Source: Lunularia cruciata (taxonomy: Eukaryota; Streptophyta; Marchantiopsida; Lunulariales; Lunulariaceae). From it: DNA of 64,000 nt. The notes under the pieces are model-generated. The model searched no databases. It saw only the letters and a program-made list of their open reading frames with translations, and had not been told where the DNA came from. Positions 12,417 to 23,747 of the stretch are shown piece by piece (position 1 is the first letter of the stretch; every line of letters starts with the position of its first letter). The stretch spans positions 59,764,911-59,828,910 of the forward strand of contig OX419760.1 of assembly GCA_948567375.1 (NCBI GenBank), written 5' to 3'. The position numbers and the translations under genes were made by a program.

Positions 12417-12990
12417 TGTAACAATATGGAGTTTAGCGACATAGTTAGCAAGGCTTATGAAGTAGAGAATAAACCAAATTAGCCCAAAATATTCAAGAAG
12501 CATCTAGGAAGTTTCTTGGGAAGCTTCTCGACTAGCTTAACTTGCACCCCAAGTAGGTAGCTTCTAGAAGCTTCCAACTAGCTTAGCTTGCATGCCAAGT
12601 AGACGGTTTCTAGAAAGAAGCTTCTTGAGAAACTTTCTGGTTAACTTGGCTTACACTCTAAGAAAGCAACTCAAGGAAGCTTCTTGCTTTCTGGTTAACT
12701 TGGCTTGCACTCTAAGAAAGCGGCTCAAGGAAGCTTCTTGCTTTCTAGTTAACTTGGTTTGCACTCTAAGAAAGCAACTCAAGGAAGCTTCTTGCTTCCT
12801 GGTTAACTTGGCTTGCACTTTAAGAAAATGGCTCAAGGAAGCTTCTTGAGAAGCTTCTCAAGGGCCTTGTATGCTACCTATAAATACCAAAACTGAAGCT
12901 TATGCTAGGCATTTGTAGTTTTCCCACATTCAAGTGTCCCAATGTGAGTTTCCATTCTCCTATTTCTCTCCTCGGGCTCGGTATTTTCCA
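12417..12990 (+). repeat. G2 copy 1 5' LTR
   Basis: It begins TGTAACAATATG and ends ATTTTCCA. It matches the 3' LTR at both ends, including AAATTAGCCCAAAATATTC and the TATAAATA box region (about 12890). It is about 210 bp longer than the 3' LTR, mainly because of a four-copy 54-bp tandem array. Confidence 0.85.
12637..12850 (+). repeat. 54-bp tandem array inside the G2 5' LTR
   Basis: TTAACTTGG starts at 12641, 12695, 12749 and 12803, an exact 54-bp period. Each unit also carries CTCAAGGAAGCTTCTTG. As 54 is a multiple of three, both strands have an open frame with an 18-residue periodicity; these frames are by-products of the repeat, not genes. The 3' LTR has a single unit. Confidence 0.9.
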
Positions 12991-13003
12991 TTGATATCAG
13001 AGC
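12991..13003 (+). other. G2 primer-binding site
   Basis: TTGATATCAGAGC directly follows the 5' LTR. One base differs from TTGGTATCAGAGC, the usual initiator-tRNA-Met primer site of plant LTR elements. The second G2 copy has TTGGTATAAGAGC at 62993-63005. Confidence 0.75.
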
Positions 13004-13256
13004 AAAAATGGGATGGATGGAATTTATGAACCACCAAATCCACTTCCACCAAACCATTGGGATTTTTGTGTCCAAGTACTACCCAAGCATCATTTCGTAC
13101 AATTCATCACCTCACACTTTGGACAAGATTTTTTGCATATGATCACCATATTTGAGGAACCCTTTGTGCTTCAAGTTGTAACTTATGGAGAACGGTGGAT
13201 GTGCTGCTTTTATGTATTAATAAATTAGATAGATTAGGGGTGGTGTGATAGAGTAG

Positions 13257-14000
13257 TGTAATACCAAGAGCTAGCCATATGATCTAGATGTGAAATTTGG
13301 TTTGGTAACATCTAGAATGATGTTATACATGATGGTAAAAATAGATAAGATAGAAGTATCACCAAAAGAGTACTTCTACTACTAGGGCAGAAACCGAAAT
13401 AGACTTGAGAACCTTAGAACCAATAGCTAGACATATGATTTAAAAGTGAGAATTGGTTTGGTAACATCTGGAAGGATGTTACACATGATGGACTAAACAG
13501 ATCAGCAAGAGGTATCACCAAAAGGGGACTTCTACTAATAGAGTAGGAACTGAAATATGCCTGAAATCTTTGAAGGCAATTTTGGAGGCCTAAACGGATG
13601 AATTAGGCCTCCAAAATGTGCAGACCCCCCCTCCCCCCCAACTGAGGAAAGGCTAGCCTTCCATCCCCCCTGCTTTGTCTTGTCGAGAGCTCTCCAACAG
13701 TACCTTACTCATGTGATTTTGAGATTCCTATAGGAAGACTCCCTAAAAGATTCCCTCCGGTCAAAGCTTATTTGACCAACCAGATAGGACCTAGACCAGA
13801 CATGTCACCCATCCAAGTAAGTAATCCAAGGGTGGAGCTTGCTGACATGTCACCTATTTGTGTCCCTAATCCTATGGTGGAGCTTCCTTGGAGGAGATCC
13901 TCTTTGTCTATATAATAAAGAGAAGGTGCTCCTTTGGGGCATCAAATGTTTGAGTGTGCAATCTGTGTTTTCTCTCTTCTCTTGTCCTCGGAGTATTACA
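13257..14000 (+). repeat. Solo LTR, family S, inserted in G2
   Basis: It begins TGTAATACCAAGAGC and ends GAGTATTACA. Perfect 5-bp target duplications AGTAG lie at 13252-13256 and 14001-14005. The second G2 copy shows the empty site (about 63233-63246), where GATAGAGTAG runs straight on towards the gag start. The first part of the LTR is a diverged internal duplication of about 160 bp (13257-13416 and from 13417). A GC-rich run (about 13625-13640) is where copy 47383-47776 has a poly-C tract. No internal element sequence is present. Confidence 0.9.
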
Positions 14001-14010
14001 AGTAGCAACC

Positions 14011-14925
14011 ATGGCGGCAATGCTCAATGTTATCCTTGCTATGCAGCAACAAATTGAGCACCTTATTGGATTGTTGGATGAACAAGATCTTTGACGACAA
14101 GAGCACATAGAGATAGTACCAATTTGAGAAGGAGAAGATCAAATCCGATTCCCTAAAAAAAAGGTATTTGAAGACAAGAATCTCCCAAGTGCAATGGAGA
14201 AATTTTTATTTAATTGTGAATGTTATTTTGAAACTACCAATCTGCAAGACGAGCAAAAACAAATTCTCTCGACTTCTAGCCAATTAGATGGAATAGCAAA
14301 GATACCGTGGAGATTCCAAGTGGAGCAAGCTGAAAGACAAATTTTTGCACCAATCTTGATGTGGGTAGAATTCAAGAGTGCAATAATTAGTCAATTCGAA
14401 GGAATAAATGCCACACAAGTTGCACGAGATAGGTTGGTAGAGTTGAAATAGATTGGCTCTGTAAGAAGTTTCATCACGTAATTCCAGAACACCATCATGC
14501 AAATTCCAGATATATTGGAAGGTGAAGCTCTAGATTGATTTGTGAGTGGCTTGAAGTCAAGAAACAAATTAAAGGTAACCATGCAAGAGCCATAACACCT
14601 AGAGGAAGCCATGCGGTTGGCCAAACATTTTGATTCCTTGGTTGCAACAACTTGGTCTTGACTTCGACCTCCACAAAACCTACCAATACACTATACATGG
14701 GTGGAGGGGCCGGCACTAATGGAGATTGATGCCATTTAACAAAGATCACTTGGTGATGTAGATAGAGAAAAACTATGACAAAATGGTGATTGTTTTTATT
14801 GTTGCCAATTGGGACATCGTATCGCTGAATGTCTACTCAAGAATGGGTAACCTCAACAAGTTGCCCAGATGGAGTTTGTTGAGCAAATGATCAAGGAAAC
14901 AAGGAATCCCAATAGGAGATTTTGA
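14011..14925 (+). pseudogene. G2 gag relic
   Basis: It begins with ATG at 14011 (MAAMLNVILAMQQQIEHLI), and the same start occurs in the second G2 copy at 63244. An in-frame stop follows about 27 codons in. The retrotransposon-gag capsid segment is best seen at 14194-14640 (QVEQAERQIFAPIL, then FKSAIISQFEGINA). A complete zinc knuckle C-X2-C-X4-H-X4-C lies at 14791-14835 (CFYCCQLGHRIAEC). Gag builds the particle and binds element RNA. Stops prevent that here. Confidence 0.75.
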
Positions 14926-14959
14926 GCCGTCTATTGGGAGCTTGATTAGTTCCAATGGG

Positions 14960-15300
14960 ATTGAAGGATTGACTTATACAAGTTTATTTCACTTGCAAGG
15001 TATGATATCTAATCGGGGTTGTAGGATTTTGGTTGATTCTAGAAGTTCATAGAATTATATCTCTATGCAAGTAGCAAAGGAATTGGGTATCCCTATCTAG
15101 CTAGTAATTGGAAGTAGATTGATGATTGCGGATGGTAGAAAGAGTTTTGCATTCTATACCGCACATCCTATTACCTTCAAGATTAAGAAGGAGTATTTGG
15201 AATGTATGAGGTTTGTAGTGGCACCTCTACACTACTATGTCATTCTAGGATTACCTTAGCTTGAACGTCATAAGGTTCAATTTGATTGGACGTGACAACA
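14960..15300 (+). pseudogene. G2 protease relic
   Basis: The plus-strand segment reads ILVDSRSS, stop, NYISMQVAKELG. This corresponds to the aspartic-protease active-site region (normally L-V-D-S-G-A-S-H-N-F-I); Arg replaces the active-site Gly. A later VILGLP segment near 15240 corresponds to the second conserved strand. Confidence 0.6.
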
Positions 15301-15639
15301 AATTCAAGTACAACACCAAGGTAGGAATTTCCGATTAGGTTGTTTGGCACCTCTGAATAAGACACCTAAAAATAGTCAGTCCTAGGATAGGAAGTTTGTT
15401 GAGAAGGTAGCCATAGAGCAAGCCTTGAAGGGGGATGAGTCCCAAGATGGGAAGTTTACCAAGAAAGCAGCGATGGAGCAAGCTTTGAAGGAAGATGAGT
15501 CCCTAGATGGGAAGTTTGTTAGTGAAGCAGCCATAAAACAAGCTTTGGAGGAAGATAAGTCTATTTTTGCGGTGCTGATCAAGTTAATTGCACAAGGACA
15601 ATCTAAGGAGGGCCAAGAGCCTCATCAAGACAATGGTTG

Positions 15640-16560
15640 ATCAGATAGTTTAGGAGTTTGCTGATGTGTTTCTGGATGATTTGCCAAAGGGATTACCCTC
15701 CGATTGTGGTATGCACTTCTTCAAGATTGAGTTATTGCCAGGGAGTACTCCAATGAGTAGACCAATCTATTTGCTCTCACCAAAGGAGTTGGAGGAGTTG
15801 CAAACAACACTTACGGAGTTGTTGGAGACGGACTTCATATGACATAGTACCTCTCCTTGGGGAGCTCCGGTACTATTTGTTCCAAAGAAGGATGGAGTAC
15901 TTCGTTTCTATATTGATTACCATAGGCTCAATAAAAAAATAATGAAGAATGCATATCCCTTACCTTGGATTGATGACTTGCTTGATCAACAAAGTGGAGC
16001 ATGATATTTTTCCAAGTTGGATCTCTACAGTGGTTATTGGCAAATCCCCATTGATAGGGAGGATGTGCAAAAGATTGCTTTTTGCACAAGGTATGCGCAT
16101 TTTGAGTAGAGAGTTGTACCTTTTGGGCTCACTAATGCTCCAACAGTCTTCATGGATTAGATGCATCAGGTGTTGGATGGAATACTGGATCAATATGTGG
16201 TGGTGCTCTTGGATGATATCTCAATCTATAATAAGTCAGAGGCAAAATAGGTAAATCTTGTGCAAGAAGTCCTAAGACAACTACGACAATGGAAATTTTA
16301 TTGCAAGAAGTCAAAGTGTGCCTTTTGGTAGAAGGAAGTCACCTTCTTGGGTCACAAGATGTCATTGGAAGGGATGAAGATGGAAGAGGAGAAATTCAAG
16401 GCCATTACTAATTGGCCTACTTAGAAGGATGCTATACAGGTATGGCATTTAATGGATTGGCCAATTTTTATCGACGGTTCATCCATTATTATGCTCATGT
16501 GGCTACACCATTGACTGACCTCTTGGGGAAGAACTCAAGCTTCTAGTGGACCACCAAGTA
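15640..16560 (+). pseudogene. G2 reverse transcriptase relic
   Basis: In order along the plus strand: [65 protein letters not shown] and VVVLLDDISIYNKS. The last is the catalytic block, in which LLDD replaces the usual (Y/F)xDD. Then come WKFYCKKSKC and FLGHKMS. Several in-frame stops (for example around 15841 and 16111) inactivate it. Confidence 0.85.
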
Positions 16561-16619
16561 TGAAGAAGCATTTTAGAAGCTAAAACATATGGCGTCTTCA
16601 AGACCCATCCTTCAACCAT

Positions 16620-17030
16620 ATGATCCTCATCTACCTTGTGTGGTTAATTTTGATGCTTCTAACTGTGCAATTGAAGCAGTGTTGCAACATGAATTCCCAA
16701 ATGGACTACATCCCATTGCCTTTGTGTCTCACTGACTAAATATAGCTGGAAGAAATTACTTTGCTCAAGATGGGGAACAACTTGCAATGGTATATGCTAC
16801 CAAGGTATAGAGGCATTATCTCTTGGGGAAATAAGTGATCATGCAAACTGATCACAAACCATTGTTGCAAACCTTACACTTGGAACACATGAAGAGTCAA
16901 CATCATCGATGGGAGAAGCAACTCCAATTGTTTGACATCAAACTTGCATACAAACTAGATTGGTTCCATGCCATCCTTGATGCTCTATCACAAAAACCTA
17001 ATTTGAAGTCTCCTCCTCTCATCACAATGG
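16620..17030 (+). pseudogene. G2 RNase H relic
   Basis: Plus-strand blocks: VVNFDASNCAIEAVLQ (first catalytic Asp), HPIAFVSH, GRNYFAQDGEQLAMVYA (catalytic Glu), TDHKPLLQTLH and HHRWEKQLQLFD. Stops occur after VSH and within the following block. The order and spacing match gypsy RNase H, which removes the RNA strand during reverse transcription. Confidence 0.8.
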
Positions 17031-17099
17031 CAATTACATGGTGGCAATTGACTCCAAGGTCCAAAATGAGTTTTGGTTAGCTTTACAACAAAATCTTTT

Positions 17100-18075
17100 C
17101 TTCCCAAATGGTGCATGATTGTCTTACAACATGCGATAAGGAGTACAACATCTTCTCCTTCAAGGAAGGGCTTCTATTCCATGAGGACTAGATCTATGTT
17201 CCTGCCAAAGGTCTCCGACTTGTGCATCTTTAAAAAGCCCATGATTTATGGGTTGTTGGTCACATGGGTATAGACAAGACCTTGGGTACCCTCCAATGCC
17301 AATGGTGGTGGTGGCCCAACATCACACAAAATTTTGAGAGTTTGTCCAGTAGTGTGAAAGTTGCCAATGCAACAAGGCCAACAACCAAAAGCCAAGTGGA
17401 CTCCTTCAACCACTCTCCATTCCATCCACTCAATGGGAACATGTGAATTTGGATCTCATCACATCCTTACCCAAGACAAAGCAAGGACACACAACAATAG
17501 TGGTGTTTGTGGATAAGCTTAGAAAGCAAATCCACTTGGCACTAACTTTTGATACCATGGATGCTCCAACCTTAGTGCAAATCTACTTTGACAATATCTT
17601 CAAGCATCATGGGATACCACGTGTACTCATCTCCGACCGTGATCCTTGATTCACTAGGAAGTTTTGGCAAGCTTTCTTCCAAATACTCAACACCAAGCTT
17701 GCTTTGTCCACGGACTATCATCCTCAAACTGATGGACAAACTGAACGTGCAAATCATACCTTGGAAGATATGTTGTGTGCCTTTGTCAATGTCCACCATA
17801 CCAATTGGGATGAATGTCTTGCAGTTGCAGAATTTGCCTACAACAATTCCAAACATGCAAGCACCGGATTTTCTCCTTTCTTTCTAAATTTTGGCCAAAA
17901 TCCGCTTGTTCTAGATTCTCTTCTTGCTCCTCTCCCAATCTCAGGTCCCTCATACTTCAACCTTCTTGACCATTATCTCCCTGTCTCTCCAATAAGCCAA
18001 ATCTTACGTCCTTATTGCCCAAAATCGTCAAAAACAATATGCGGACCACCATTGTCATAATCTCACATTTGAAGT
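17100..18075 (+). pseudogene. G2 integrase relic
   Basis: A weak zinc-binding segment (VGHMGIDKTL near 17262) is followed by the catalytic core. MNLDLITSLPKTKQG (first Asp) starts at 17443, and VLISDRDP (second Asp) ends at a TGA at 17647. YHPQTDGQTERANHTLED (catalytic Glu) lies near 17716-17770, then ECLAVAEFAYNNSKHAST. The three acidic residues are all present, but at least one stop splits the core. Integrase inserts element DNA into the genome. Confidence 0.85.
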
Positions 18076-18088
18076 CGGTGATAAAGTC

Positions 18089-18520
18089 ATGTTATCCTCT
18101 AGTAACCTACCCATCCCACTTGATAACCAAGTTTGTAAACTTGCCCTTAATTGGATAGGACCCTTTGATGTTACCCAAATTATCTCTTTTGTTGCTTATC
18201 AACTTGCCTTACCTTGTCATATGCGCATCCACCCTATCTTTCATATTTCCAAGTTAAAACCCTTTGTTCCTAACTCATTTTCTTTTTCCTCTTGTGTCCA
18301 ACCTCCTCCTCCTCCCATCCCTATCAATGATCATGAGGAGTACAAAGTTGATCGTATCCTTGCACATTGCTACATTCAACAAGGACGCCAACACATACAG
18401 TGTACAAGGTCCTTTGGAAAGAGTATCCCCTTCATGATGCCACATGGGAACCTCTTTCTCACCTCTACAATGCACAAAGGACCATCCAGGAGTTTGAAGC
18501 TTCAATGGCGATGAGGACAT
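18089..18520 (+). pseudogene. G2 integrase C-terminus and chromodomain relic
   Basis: The frame from 18089 has WIGPFDVTQII and HPIFHISKLKPFVP, the link between integrase and chromodomain. The chromodomain then starts (EEYKVDRIL near 18335) and continues in another frame as VYKVLWKEYPLHDATWEP and AQRTIQEFE (18367-18510). The Tyr and Trp residues of the aromatic cage are visible. One frameshift splits the domain. Confidence 0.8.
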
Positions 18521-18526
18521 CACCAA

Positions 18527-18543
18527 CTAGCGGTGGAGGAATA
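18527..18543 (+). other. G2 polypurine tract
   Basis: GCGGTGGAGGAATA immediately precedes the TGTAAC start of the 3' LTR. This is the usual position and composition of the plus-strand primer. Confidence 0.7.
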
Positions 18544-18908
18544 TGTAACAATATGAAGTTTAGTGACGTAGTTAGCAAGGCTAATGAAGTAGTGAATAAG
18601 CCAAATTAGCCCAAAATATTCTAGAAGCATCTAGGAAGCTTCTAGCTTAACTTGCACCCCAAGCAGGTAGCTTCTAGAAGCTTCTAACTAGCTTAGCTTG
18701 CATGCCAAGTAGGTGGTAGTTAACTTGGCTTGCACTCTAAGAAAGCGACTCAAGGAAGCTTCTTGAGAAGCTTCTCCAAGGGCCTTATATGCTACCTATA
18801 AATATCAAAGCCAAAGCTCATGCTAGGCATTTGGAGTTTTCACACATTCAAGTGTCCCAATGTGAAGTTCCATTCTCCTATTTCTCTCCTTGGGCTTGGT
18901 CTTTTACA
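18544..18908 (+). repeat. G2 copy 1 3' LTR
   Basis: It begins TGTAACAATATG and ends CTTTTACA. It matches the 5' LTR at both ends and carries one unit of the 54-bp sequence instead of four. Confidence 0.85.
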
Positions 18909-19506
18909 TGTAAATTGGGAAAGATTGCTACATGAAGGGATTTGGAAGCTAGCATAGAGAAATAGTCAATCAAATCAATCTACCCTTTCCAATACCACAT
19001 CTATCACCAACATGATTTGCTAACAACCAAGGAAAGGTAGGAAGAATGATGGAAAGAGCAAAAATTGGTACTCCCAACAATAGGAGAAACCACTCCATAT
19101 ATTTTAGACCATGGATGGCCAAGCAAGCAAGATGTCAATGAAACATTACACCACAAAATATACCCTATTCCTTTTAGTCCTAGAAGTTGACTTGTCATCC
19201 CAACCACAACTTTGGGAACTACTCAAGAAGATATAATATTCCCCAAAAAATTGTTTGAGAGCCTACATCAAAGTCTTTACCAATTGCATTCTTGCTGCAT
19301 TCAATCTATAATGGCAATTGAGAAAGTTGCTTTATGAGTAGAGGAGAGACTTGAAAATAGCACCACCTTGCTAGAAGCAATTTGAATTGTATTGGAGGCT
19401 ACTGTATAGAGCTCTTGAGGAAAAAACATTTTATATTCAAGCTGACCAAAATCAAATCCAATAGCCTAGAATTAAGAGAGTTCCAAGAGAGAGAGAAGAG
19501 TACATC
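18909..19506. other. No gene recognised
   Basis: Between the G2 3' LTR and an S solo LTR. A minus-strand frame (19207-19004) contains CLLGHPWSKIYGVVSP, loosely like the second block of a gypsy protease. This is too weak to call. Confidence 0.25.
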
Positions 19507-20243
19507 TATAATACTTTGAGGTCAAGAGAAGAGAGAAAACATAGATTACACCCTCAACATTCGGTGACCCAAAGAAGCACCTTCTCTTTATTATATAGAC
19601 AAAGAGGATCCCCTCCAAGGAAGCTCCACCATAGGATTAGGCACACAGATAGGTGATATGTCAACAAGCTCCACCCTTGACTTACTTACTTGGATGGTTG
19701 ACATGTCGGTCTAGGTCCTATCTGGTTGGTCAAACAAGCTTTGACCGAAGGGAATATTTTAGGGAATCTTCCTATAGGAGTCTTAGAATCACATGAGTAA
19801 GGTACCATTGGAAAGCTCTTGACAAGACAAAGCAAGGGGAAGGGAAGGCCAGCCTTTTCTCCAGTAGGTGGGGGGAGTATGCACATTTTTGAGGCCTAAT
19901 TCATCTGTTTAGGCCTTTGAAATTGCCTTCAAAGATTTCAGGCATATTTTGGTTCCTACTCTATTAGAAGAAGTCCCCTTTTGGTGATACCTCTTTCTAA
20001 TCTGTTTAGTCCATCATGTGTAACATCGTTCTAGATGTTACCAAACCAATTCTCACCTTTAAATAATATGTCTAGCTATTGGCTAAGGTTCTCAAGTCTA
20101 TTTCAGTTTCTGCTCTATTAGAAGAAGTACTCTTTTGGTGATACTTCTATTTGATCTATTTTGACCATCATGTATAATATCATTTTAGATATTACCAAAC
20201 CAAATTTCACATCTAGATCATATGGCTAGCTCTTGGTATTACA
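19507..20243 (-). repeat. Solo LTR, family S, inverted
   Basis: Reverse complement of the 13257-14000 LTR. It runs from TATAATACTTTGAGG at 19507 (decayed from TGTAATACTCCGAGG) to CTTGGTATTACA at 20243. Perfect target duplications ACATC lie at 19502-19506 and 20244-20248. The 737-bp length and the internal duplication of about 160 bp match the plus-strand copy. Confidence 0.9.
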
Positions 20244-21969
20244 ACATCACTCTTATGCATGGAGAAATATGAGAATTTATCAAGATTAATACCAACATGC
20301 TAGCCAATGCCCAAATTGGATATTGTAATTCTAGAGTTGAGGGTGAGATATTAAAATTAGCACCATGGTCTATGTTTTAGGCCAAGGTCTCCAAGTGACA
20401 TGTGTAGCATGTGGATGTGATGATGAGAGCAATGTAGAATTGAAGTGGTCATTTACACCCATTTCATAATATGTAATATCTCTCAGCCAAGGAAGATGGG
20501 TGGGAGGGTTTTTGGTCTAGTGGCTATGAGATGGTCTAAGCTCATTAGTGGAGGTCACAAGTATAAGGAACCGTGTTCACTAATTAGTTTGAGAAGAGCA
20601 AATTGGTTGCCAGTTAGCCAGGCAGGTAGAGGCTAGGAGAACCTCACATTAGTGGTCATTGAAAGCTAGCTTGGAGCTCTAGGCAATCAAAGGAATCTCT
20701 TCATTTTTTAAGGATAGAGATATTTAGACCCAAGACCAAATCCATTAAACTTGTGGTGAGCAAGGCTCTCAAGGTGCATTGTGGAATGAGCTAACTCTTA
20801 GAGCTAGGGTACTATCATTTCATCATCATTGTGTATTTTGTTGTCTAGGATTTGTGCATAACCTTTCATTGTGTATGTATGTGATGTGTTAGTGTTGTTG
20901 TAGGAAAATCCTTTAGGAAGGGTATTTGGGAGAAGACATGGTGACGCTTGTGAAAAATCTAGAGAAATATCAAAACCTACACCTGCAAGCCTTAACTTGA
21001 CCCCATTTTGGGAGTAGGTTTGTGTGTTCAAACTTGTGGTCAAAGTGTGTTGGTCTTAGGCCACTTTAAGCTTGCCTAGATTCCTATGAGCATGATGGAG
21101 GTAAATCAAAACCTCCTTCTTATTAGAAGACTTTTAAAGAATTGACTTGATAGGAGGGATGTGTTCCGCTTAGGAGCCGGTTTGGAAGGCATACCACTTT
21201 GATCTCAACCTGATCCGCATTACCTGGTGTGTGAAGGAAAATTTTTGCTACAACAATGCCTAGGTCCTTCATGCCTTTATGCAATCAAATAGATTGAGCT
21301 TCAAAATCAAAAATTTTAAGAGAATGACCTCAAGATGCATTCTTATCTTATCTTTAGCACTTTTTTGGGGTAGTTGAGAATACTTCCAAAAACTAAACAT
21401 CCACACAATATGGCAGATATACTTTTTTGACATCATAGTTAAAGGAGCTTATGAAGATTAAGAGTAAATTAGTAAAGTAAAACATAGGTGGCAAGAAGTA
21501 GAAAGAAGTAGCAGTGGTATTAGCTAGTAAGCATCATCACAAGATAGTAGAGATTGGGGAAAATTGTAAATTAGAATTAGCAAAGAGAACTTGGATCAAT
21601 TAGTAGAATGTGTAAAGAACTATTAAATTAGCTAGGAGTTTAGGAAGTTGGAGCAATTTGTGTGTTTGATCCTTGGTGGTCTAGGCAAGTGTTTGAAGCA
21701 ACACATTGATGGGACTTGGAAATTATTTTAGTGTAGGAAGTACTCAACACTCTAAATACTTGAGGTGTTTCTCTTTGCATACAACTGAATTTTGGAGGCC
21801 AAGATTTGACTTCCAAGAAGAGGATGTTGGACTTCTCTATTGAGTTGAAATTTTTGTGGTGAATTGAAGTTTTTCAATGAATTTGAGAAGAGGTTACAAA
21901 AAGTATCTAAGAGGGATCAGCCATCTTTGGATTGAAATATCACTTTCAAGATACAATTTGATTTATTTT
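20244..21969. other. No gene recognised
   Basis: AT-rich intergenic DNA without a recognisable coding domain, RNA gene or repeat boundary. Short open frames on both strands show no family resemblance. Confidence 0.3.
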
Positions 21970-23330
21970 ATGTGTAAGTGATTTTGGGTTTTGTGAATTT
22001 CTATAATGTGCTATTTGAGGTTTTCAACATTACTAATTGTATCCTTGCGGGAATGAATGGTTTCTTATCAAAATACTACAATTTGGTGATTATTATGTTG
22101 TGTTACTTTCACTCTCACAAGTTCAATCATTTGGAGATTTTTGATAAACCCTTTCAAAATGAGCATTACTTCCACACCTTAGGCAAGGGATTTTATTATA
22201 TTGAGCTTGATCTTGAGCTCCATTCTTCATTGGTGATCTCAATCCTGTCACAAAGTTCTTGGTCAACATTGCACTTATGCACCATCATTTTCTCCATTTC
22301 ATCCTGACCTTTTCTCAAAGTCATCTTGAAATTCTGCTCCAACTTGTCCGATTTATCTATCGAGATGTAAAATTCATCTCACTTTTCTTGTTGTAGACTA
22401 TTTACTCATGAATTTCTCAATGAGAGATTTTGTTTTAACTCTCCCAAGTGCATACATTGTTCCTCCTTTCTCCTCTCAATGTTTCCAGTGCAAGCTCTAT
22501 TGAAGTCCCTCACAAATGCTTCTGCATCCTCACTTCCTTTTCCATTGTATCACCTCTCTCAATATAACTTCATTTAAGGTTCTTTATTTCTTATGTCTTT
22601 CTTTTAAAGGTCCTACTCTTTTAAGCTTTCAATTTAAGAAAAAAATAACTTTTTCTCTCAAGGTAATACTTATGGATGAAAAACATATTATGATTAGACC
22701 TCCTTTAATTGAAAACCAAGTTTTTCCCACTGAAAGACAGTAAATGATTCTCTCAAATCTTATGCTAATCAAAAGGGATCTTTTCAATAGAGTAAAAAAA
22801 GCTTTAGTTTCATTCTAGAAAATTCCATCAATAGCAATACAAAAGAAAGAGGTAATTCAAATATATCTAACTTTGTTCACTCATAAGTTTTGTTGCCTCT
22901 TCCAAAGTGGCTATCAATCTATTCCTCATACTCTCTTTCTAAATCATCCTAAGCAAAATTTTTCCATGGCTAATTGCTAGAGTTTTTGAGCAGATATAGG
23001 AACCTTCTCAATAGTTGCACTTAATGTTCCTCCAAAGTTCCCCGTCAAACATTGAAGATTGCTACATTCCATTGCACTCATGCTCCTTTTGAACTCCTTC
23101 ACTCCACAATTTGTGCACAAGATGTACTCCACCTAGGTCTAACATACAATCCAAGATCAAGTTTATCCCTCTTGTCTTGAGTCTTCTTTCCTTCAAATGT
23201 GCAAGCATGAGCTTTGTGATGCTTCTCCCCACAATTATAACACTTGAGCACCAACTTTGCAAAGGCAGAGAATTTGTGCACCTAGTTGATAATAATATGC
23301 TAGAAACCAGATCTTAACTTGCATGCCATA
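21970..23330 (-). mobile_element. Ty3/gypsy G1 relic, copy B (minus strand)
   Basis: Minus-strand piece of family G1. Reading right to left it has the leader zinc knuckle CYNCGEKHHKAHAC (about 23246-23205), then a second C-X2-C-G-V-K motif with KEHECNG (about 23130-23070). The gag start follows (22530-22460), where the reverse complement matches the 50230-50290 region encoding EALVRYFKRACIG. No LTR is recognisable; the right side passes into AT-rich DNA. Stops and frameshifts are frequent. Confidence 0.7.
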
Positions 23331-23571
23331 TCAACTTGAGGTCAAAATGCATATTTGGTACATGTTATGAGAAATGAGAAATGAGAAATGATTTGTTTGA
23401 ATCCATAATCAAGATGCAAATGGTGCATAATTATTTTGAATTGGAGGAGATGCTATAGAGATTTATGGGTGCTATCAGGATTTTTTATAATAAACTACTA
23501 AAAATCTATTTTATTTTACTTAAATCTCCTCAAAACTCTATTTTGAACTCTCTTTATATCGAGTAATGATA

Positions 23572-23747
23572 AAAATGCTAATTTCAAATCTTGTAGAACT
23601 TTACACAACCTCACATTCCTCTCTTCATTTTTTTCTATCATTACTTTGAGTCATGATCTTTTTTAAAAGATCAAGAAAAGTATTAAAATTCTTAGAGTTC
23701 GACAAGATTGTAAAGTTCTACAAGATTTGAACTTTTGAGTTTAGCAT
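23572..23747. repeat. MITE-like inverted-repeat hairpin
   Basis: The left arm AATCTTGTAGAACTTTACA (within 23585-23608) is repeated in inverse order at 23708-23729. The match extends outward to ATGCTAA / TTAGCAT, with an 8-base interruption in the right arm. The interval of about 175 bp is MITE-sized. No transposase and no clear target duplication are visible. Confidence 0.5.

Larger units (their letters stand above)
12417..18908 (+). mobile_element. Ty3/gypsy chromovirus G2, copy 1
   Basis: LTR retrotransposon with both LTRs (12417-12990 and 18544-18908), a primer-binding site, gag, protease, RT, RNase H, integrase and chromodomain in the Ty3/gypsy order. An S-family solo LTR interrupts the leader (13257-14000). 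Pol holds many stops and frame changes, so it is dead. Flanks are GGTAA (12412-12416) and TGTAA (18909-18913), a possible 5-bp target duplication with one mismatch. The chromodomain assigns it to the chromoviruses, whose chromodomain is thought to guide integration to particular chromatin. Confidence 0.85.

Noticed and set aside
12592-12849. Open frames on both strands with an 18-residue periodic peptide
   Set aside because: They arise because the LTR tandem unit is 54 bp, a multiple of three. They lie inside a G2 LTR and have no start context or domain.
18909-18913. TGTAA after the G2 3' LTR as a certain target duplication
   Set aside because: It differs by one base from GGTAA before the 5' LTR, so it is mentioned only as possible.
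19004-19207. Possible gypsy protease fragment (CLLGHPWSKIYG) on the minus strand
   Set aside because: Only one weak block is present, without the active site or neighbouring pol domains.
20244-21969. Possible decayed LTR or pol region
   Set aside because: I could not find paired ends, a primer site or any domain, so I left it unassigned.
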